Positions 39,847 to 42,361 of a stretch of DNA of 42,361 nucleotides are shown one piece after another; within the stretch, counting starts at the first letter, position 1, and every line of letters begins with the position of its first letter. The position numbers and the translations under genes were made by a program. The stretch is taken from NCBI GenBank assembly GCA_964494655.1, contig CAZBRM010000003.1, forward strand, positions 1 through 42,361, given 5' to 3'. The notes under the pieces were generated by a model that searched no databases, was not told where the DNA came from, and saw nothing but the letters and a program-made list of their open reading frames with translations. The DNA is from JAHJQT01 sp964494655. Lineage in GTDB: Bacteria; Patescibacteriota; Minisyncoccia; Portnoybacterales; UBA2143.

Positions 39847-40608
39847 ATGAAAAACAATCGTATTACTCAATCAATTATTATTGGATTAACAACCTTATTG
39901 GCCACTTTTAGTTGGGCAGGACTAAGAAGCATTTTATCTGGAAATAATAATTGGATTTGGCCAAGTGTTGGTTTTTTGATTTTACTGATTTTTTTATGTT
40001 TAAGCTTATTATTATTAAGATCAAAATTAATTTTATTGATTACTTTAGCGATTATTTTGATTTCCTTTTTATTTTCTTTTGGATTTAAGCTAGAATATTT
40101 AACAGTTTTATTTTTAGCTTTGTTTTTTTTCATTTTTGGATCATTTAGTATTATCAATGAGAAAGAAGTAAGGATTAAATTTAAAATATTCAGAATTCTT
40201 AAATGTGGGCTTCCTCATATTTTAACCGGATTTGCTATTATTATAGCAGCTGCTTATTATTTTTCTCCGTTGGCGGTTCAAAGCGAGAACAAAATAGAAA
40301 TACCGCGTTCATTATTTAATGTTGCTGTTCGGCCAGTTATGGAAACATTAGAACTGCCTAATAACGAAGAATTCTCTGATATTCTTTATATCACAATTAA
40401 TCAAGAAATTAATAGGCGCACTGAAGTATATAAAGAATATTTTCCAATAGGTTTTACCGTTGGAATATTTTTTGCTGTAAAAATTATTAGCATTCCCTTT
40501 GTGTGGCTTGTTATTTTAATAAGTTGGATGATTTTTAAATTTTTAACATTTTCGAATGCAATTAAAATACGAGAAAAATCTGTTCTAAAAGAAATTATTG
40601 AGATATAA
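39847..40608 (+). CDS. Membrane protein, unknown function
   Basis: A 253-residue protein with about six TM helices: five in the first 140 residues and one or two near the C-terminus, with an outside segment of about 70 residues between (P-R-S-L-F-N, T-I-N-Q-E-I-N-R-R-T). No family recognised. It lies 21 nt after the GT4 gene and 2 nt before dnaJ, so it may belong to either transcription unit. Confidence 0.6.
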   Translation: MKNNRITQSIIIGLTTLLATFSWAGLRSILSGNNNWIWPSVGFLILLIFLCLSLLLLRSKLILLITLAIILISFLFSFGFKLEYLTVLFLALFFFIFGSFSIINEKEVRIKFKIFRILKCGLPHILTGFAIIIAAAYYFSPLAVQSENKIEIPRSLFNVAVRPVMETLELPNNEEFSDILYITINQEINRRTEVYKEYFPIGFTVGIFFAVKIISIPFVWLVILISWMIFKFLTFSNAIKIREKSVLKEIIEI

Positions 40609-40610
40609 AA

Positions 40611-41693
40611 ATGAATAAAGACTATTATGAAGCATTGGGCATTTCTAAAAATGCTTCGGATGAGGAAATTAAAAAAACATATAGAAAATTAGCCTTAAAA
40701 TATCATCCGGATAAAGCTCCTGAAAGCAAAAAAAAAGAATATGAGGAAAAATTTAAAGAAATAAGCCACGCATATGGTGTCCTTTCTGATAAAGAAAAAA
40801 AGGCCCAATATGACCAGTATGGCAATACATTTGAGCAGGGTTCCTTTAATCAAGGATTTTCCCAGCAAGATTTCAGTTCTTTTCACGATGCTTTTGGAGG
40901 AGAAGATATTTTCGAAAATTTAGGTTTTGGCAGGATTTTTGAGGAAATATTTGGTTCAAGAACAAGGACTAGAAAAAATAAACAATATGGGCAAGATCTC
41001 GTTTTAGATCTCGAGATAGATTTAAAAGATGCTTTTCATGGAATTAAAAAAGATATTGATTTGCGAAAAATGGTTATTTGTCCAAGGTGCCATGGCAAAG
41101 GAGGCGAGAAAATTAAAAAATGTTCTGTTTGTAATGGAAGTGGATATGAACAATTAAGAAGTGGAGGATTATTTGGGATTTTTATCCAGCAGAAACCTTG
41201 CTCTAAATGTGATGGACGCGGTGAAATTCCTGAAGAAACATGTCCTGAATGCCGTGGACAGGGAAGAATAAAACAATCTGTTAAAATTAAAGCGATTATT
41301 CCTGTTGGTATTGAAAATGGACAAACATTGAAATTAAGCGAACAAGGCAATGCGGCTCTTTATGGCGGAGAGCCTGGCGATTTGTTTATTAATGTTTATA
41401 TTAGACCGCATAAATATTTTCAGCGTCAAGGAGATAATTTGATTATTAATTTAGATATTAGTTTTTCTCAAGCCGTTTTAGGAGATAAAATAGAAATACC
41501 CACGTTGGAAGATAGTATTATAAAATTAAAAATTCCAGCTGGTATTCAGCCCGGAGAAATGATAAAATTAAAAGCGAAGGGAATGCCGCGATTATATGGT
41601 AAAGGCAATGGAGATTTAATTGCTAGAATTCAAGTAATTATCCCTAAAAAAATATCCCGTCAGCAAAAAGAATTAATAAAAAAATTAATATAA
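40611..41693 (+). CDS. dnaJ: Chaperone DnaJ (Hsp40, type I)
   Basis: A 360-residue cochaperone with a J domain (H-P-D at residues 32-34), a Gly/Phe region, a zinc domain with four C-x2-C-x-G-x-G repeats (C-P-R-C, C-S-V-C, C-S-K-C, C-P-E-C, about 158-225), and the C-terminal substrate domain. It stimulates the ATPase of DnaK, which is encoded 12.4 kb upstream together with grpE rather than beside dnaJ. Confidence 0.96.
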   Translation: MNKDYYEALGISKNASDEEIKKTYRKLALKYHPDKAPESKKKEYEEKFKEISHAYGVLSDKEKKAQYDQYGNTFEQGSFNQGFSQQDFSSFHDAFGGEDIFENLGFGRIFEEIFGSRTRTRKNKQYGQDLVLDLEIDLKDAFHGIKKDIDLRKMVICPRCHGKGGEKIKKCSVCNGSGYEQLRSGGLFGIFIQQKPCSKCDGRGEIPEETCPECRGQGRIKQSVKIKAIIPVGIENGQTLKLSEQGNAALYGGEPGDLFINVYIRPHKYFQRQGDNLIINLDISFSQAVLGDKIEIPTLEDSIIKLKIPAGIQPGEMIKLKAKGMPRLYGKGNGDLIARIQVIIPKKISRQQKELIKKLI

Positions 41694-41746
41694 AAAAATT
41701 ATTAGAGTTTTAAAATTAAAAATCAAAAATCAAAAATTATTTGCTT

Positions 41747-42295
41747 ATGGCTATTCGAGATTTTTTAAACAGTTTTAGTTTAGGATCAGCTTCTGGTTGG
41801 GATTTATTTATCATTCTTGTTTTTTTGATTGCTGTTTTTATTTACGGTTTTTTTCTGGGACGTAATAGAATGATTGTCCTGCTTTTAAGTAGTTATTTTT
41901 CCTTAACTATTGTTCAGGCAATACCATGGGAGAGATTAAGTTCTTTAGGATGGCTTGGGATGAAACAAGAGCCATCTTCATCTTTAAGAATATTGATTTT
42001 TCTTGGCATCATCCTATTATTTTATTTTCTAGTTCCGCGTTCAATTCTTAGTTCCACTTTAAGAATAAGAAAAAGAGGAAATGCATCTTGGATTCAGATA
42101 TTTGTTTTAAGTATTGTTCAAGTTGGCTTATTAGCAATGGTTATTCTTTCATTTTTACCAAGTGAAAGTACAAATGGTTTAAATTCTTCAGTTAAAAAAA
42201 TATTTATTGGGCCTGAAGCTCAATTTGTCTGGCTTGTTTTGCCTGTTTTAACAGTTGTTTTAATTCGGCGCAAAAAGAATACTGAGAAGAAATAG
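41747..42295 (+). CDS. Membrane protein, unknown function
   Basis: A 182-residue protein with four or five TM helices (about 19-37, 42-60, 81-98, 117-137 and 155-173). The ATG at 41747 is preferred over an upstream TTG at 41741. The N-terminal half (D-L-F-I-I-L-V-F-L then F-L-G-R-N-R) loosely recalls CvpA-like proteins, but I cannot assign it. A 53-nt AT-rich gap with short direct repeats separates it from dnaJ. Confidence 0.6.
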   Translation: MAIRDFLNSFSLGSASGWDLFIILVFLIAVFIYGFFLGRNRMIVLLLSSYFSLTIVQAIPWERLSSLGWLGMKQEPSSSLRILIFLGIILLFYFLVPRSILSSTLRIRKRGNASWIQIFVLSIVQVGLLAMVILSFLPSESTNGLNSSVKKIFIGPEAQFVWLVLPVLTVVLIRRKKNTEKK

Positions 42296-42296
42296 A

Positions 42297-42361
42297 AAGA
42301 TGGAACAGGCGTGTCCTATGGATAAACGCAATTTAACCACGCCTTATCTAATCAATCTCAG
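42297..42361. repeat. Mosaic palindromic repeat, copy R4 (cut by window end)
   Basis: Positions 42307-42361 are the exact reverse complement of 28201-28255 (55 nt) in R3, and 42297-42310 continue as the reverse of the CGCCTGTTC-ATCTTTCT end seen in R1. The element starts next to the stop codon of the preceding gene and runs out of the window. Confidence 0.9.

Noticed and set aside
1..42361. CRISPR array, prophage or insertion sequence
   Set aside because: No evenly spaced direct repeats with spacers, no phage structural genes, and no transposase were found in the window.

Overview
The window is about 42.4 kb of AT-rich bacterial chromosome (roughly 30% GC by eye) with one 100-N assembly gap at 19789-19888. 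Gene content and style suggest a member of the Candidate Phyla Radiation (Patescibacteria, probably Parcubacteria-like): compact, often divergent housekeeping proteins, many 1-4 bp gene overlaps, many genes without a Shine-Dalgarno (SD), a mraZ-rsmH-ftsL-like-ftsI-murF division cluster, DUF4012 next to glycosyltransferases, and several orphan membrane proteins. The assignment is inference; no rRNA is present to confirm it.

Layout. 1-5132: TspO-like protein, bactofilin-like membrane protein, a minus-strand RRM RNA-binding protein with its own promoter, then divergent prenyltransferase, isoaspartyl methyltransferase and MltG. 5191-8310: membrane protein, then rplJ-rplL behind a clear promoter and an L10-type leader with an overlapping terminator, an HTH/nucleotidyltransferase-like protein and a YdjM-like membrane protein. 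8403-13173: mraZ promoter with 10-bp operator repeats and the division/murein genes. 13216-15462: tRNA-Glu(CTC), an EF-Tu domain-2-like protein, a PP-loop tRNA-thiolation-type protein and lgt. 15459-17120: a self-contained cassette of promoter, GC-rich structured non-coding RNA flanked by a 9-bp inverted repeat, a strong SD, a retron-type reverse transcriptase and two terminators. 17137-20411: P-type ATPase and a Na+/Ca2+-exchanger gene broken by the gap and a frameshift. 20435-25003: rmuC, rplU, recR, dnaB, corA. 25100-28162: grpE, hsp20, dnaK. 28477-42295: a surface-polysaccharide and envelope region (Wzz-like, two lipoproteins, two LysM proteins, O-antigen-ligase-like, radical SAM, two GT4 enzymes, DUF4012), then dnaJ.

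Most interesting: (1) the reverse transcriptase has the retron marker NAxxH and an ITG variant of VTG, and the 268-nt interval between the 9-bp inverted repeats is the best msr-msd candidate; no effector gene is visible, so this may be an unusual or effectorless retron in a CPR-type genome. (2) A four-gene envelope cluster at 29204-33633 (lipoprotein, LysM-coiled-coil-TM protein, LysM protein with a beta-barrel-like C-terminal half ending in Phe, lipoprotein) matches no system I know and is odd for a lineage thought to be monoderm. (3) A family of mosaic intergenic repeats with AAGAAATC-type terminal inverted repeats flanks dnaK and lgt and recurs at the window end. (4) A GC-rich palindromic element is inserted in frame inside a glycosyltransferase gene.

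The genes together cover murein and division (uppS-like, mltG, mraZ to murF, lgt), translation (rplJ/L/U, tRNA-Glu), replication and repair (dnaB, recR, rmuC), chaperones (grpE, hsp20, dnaK, dnaJ) and building a decorated cell surface.
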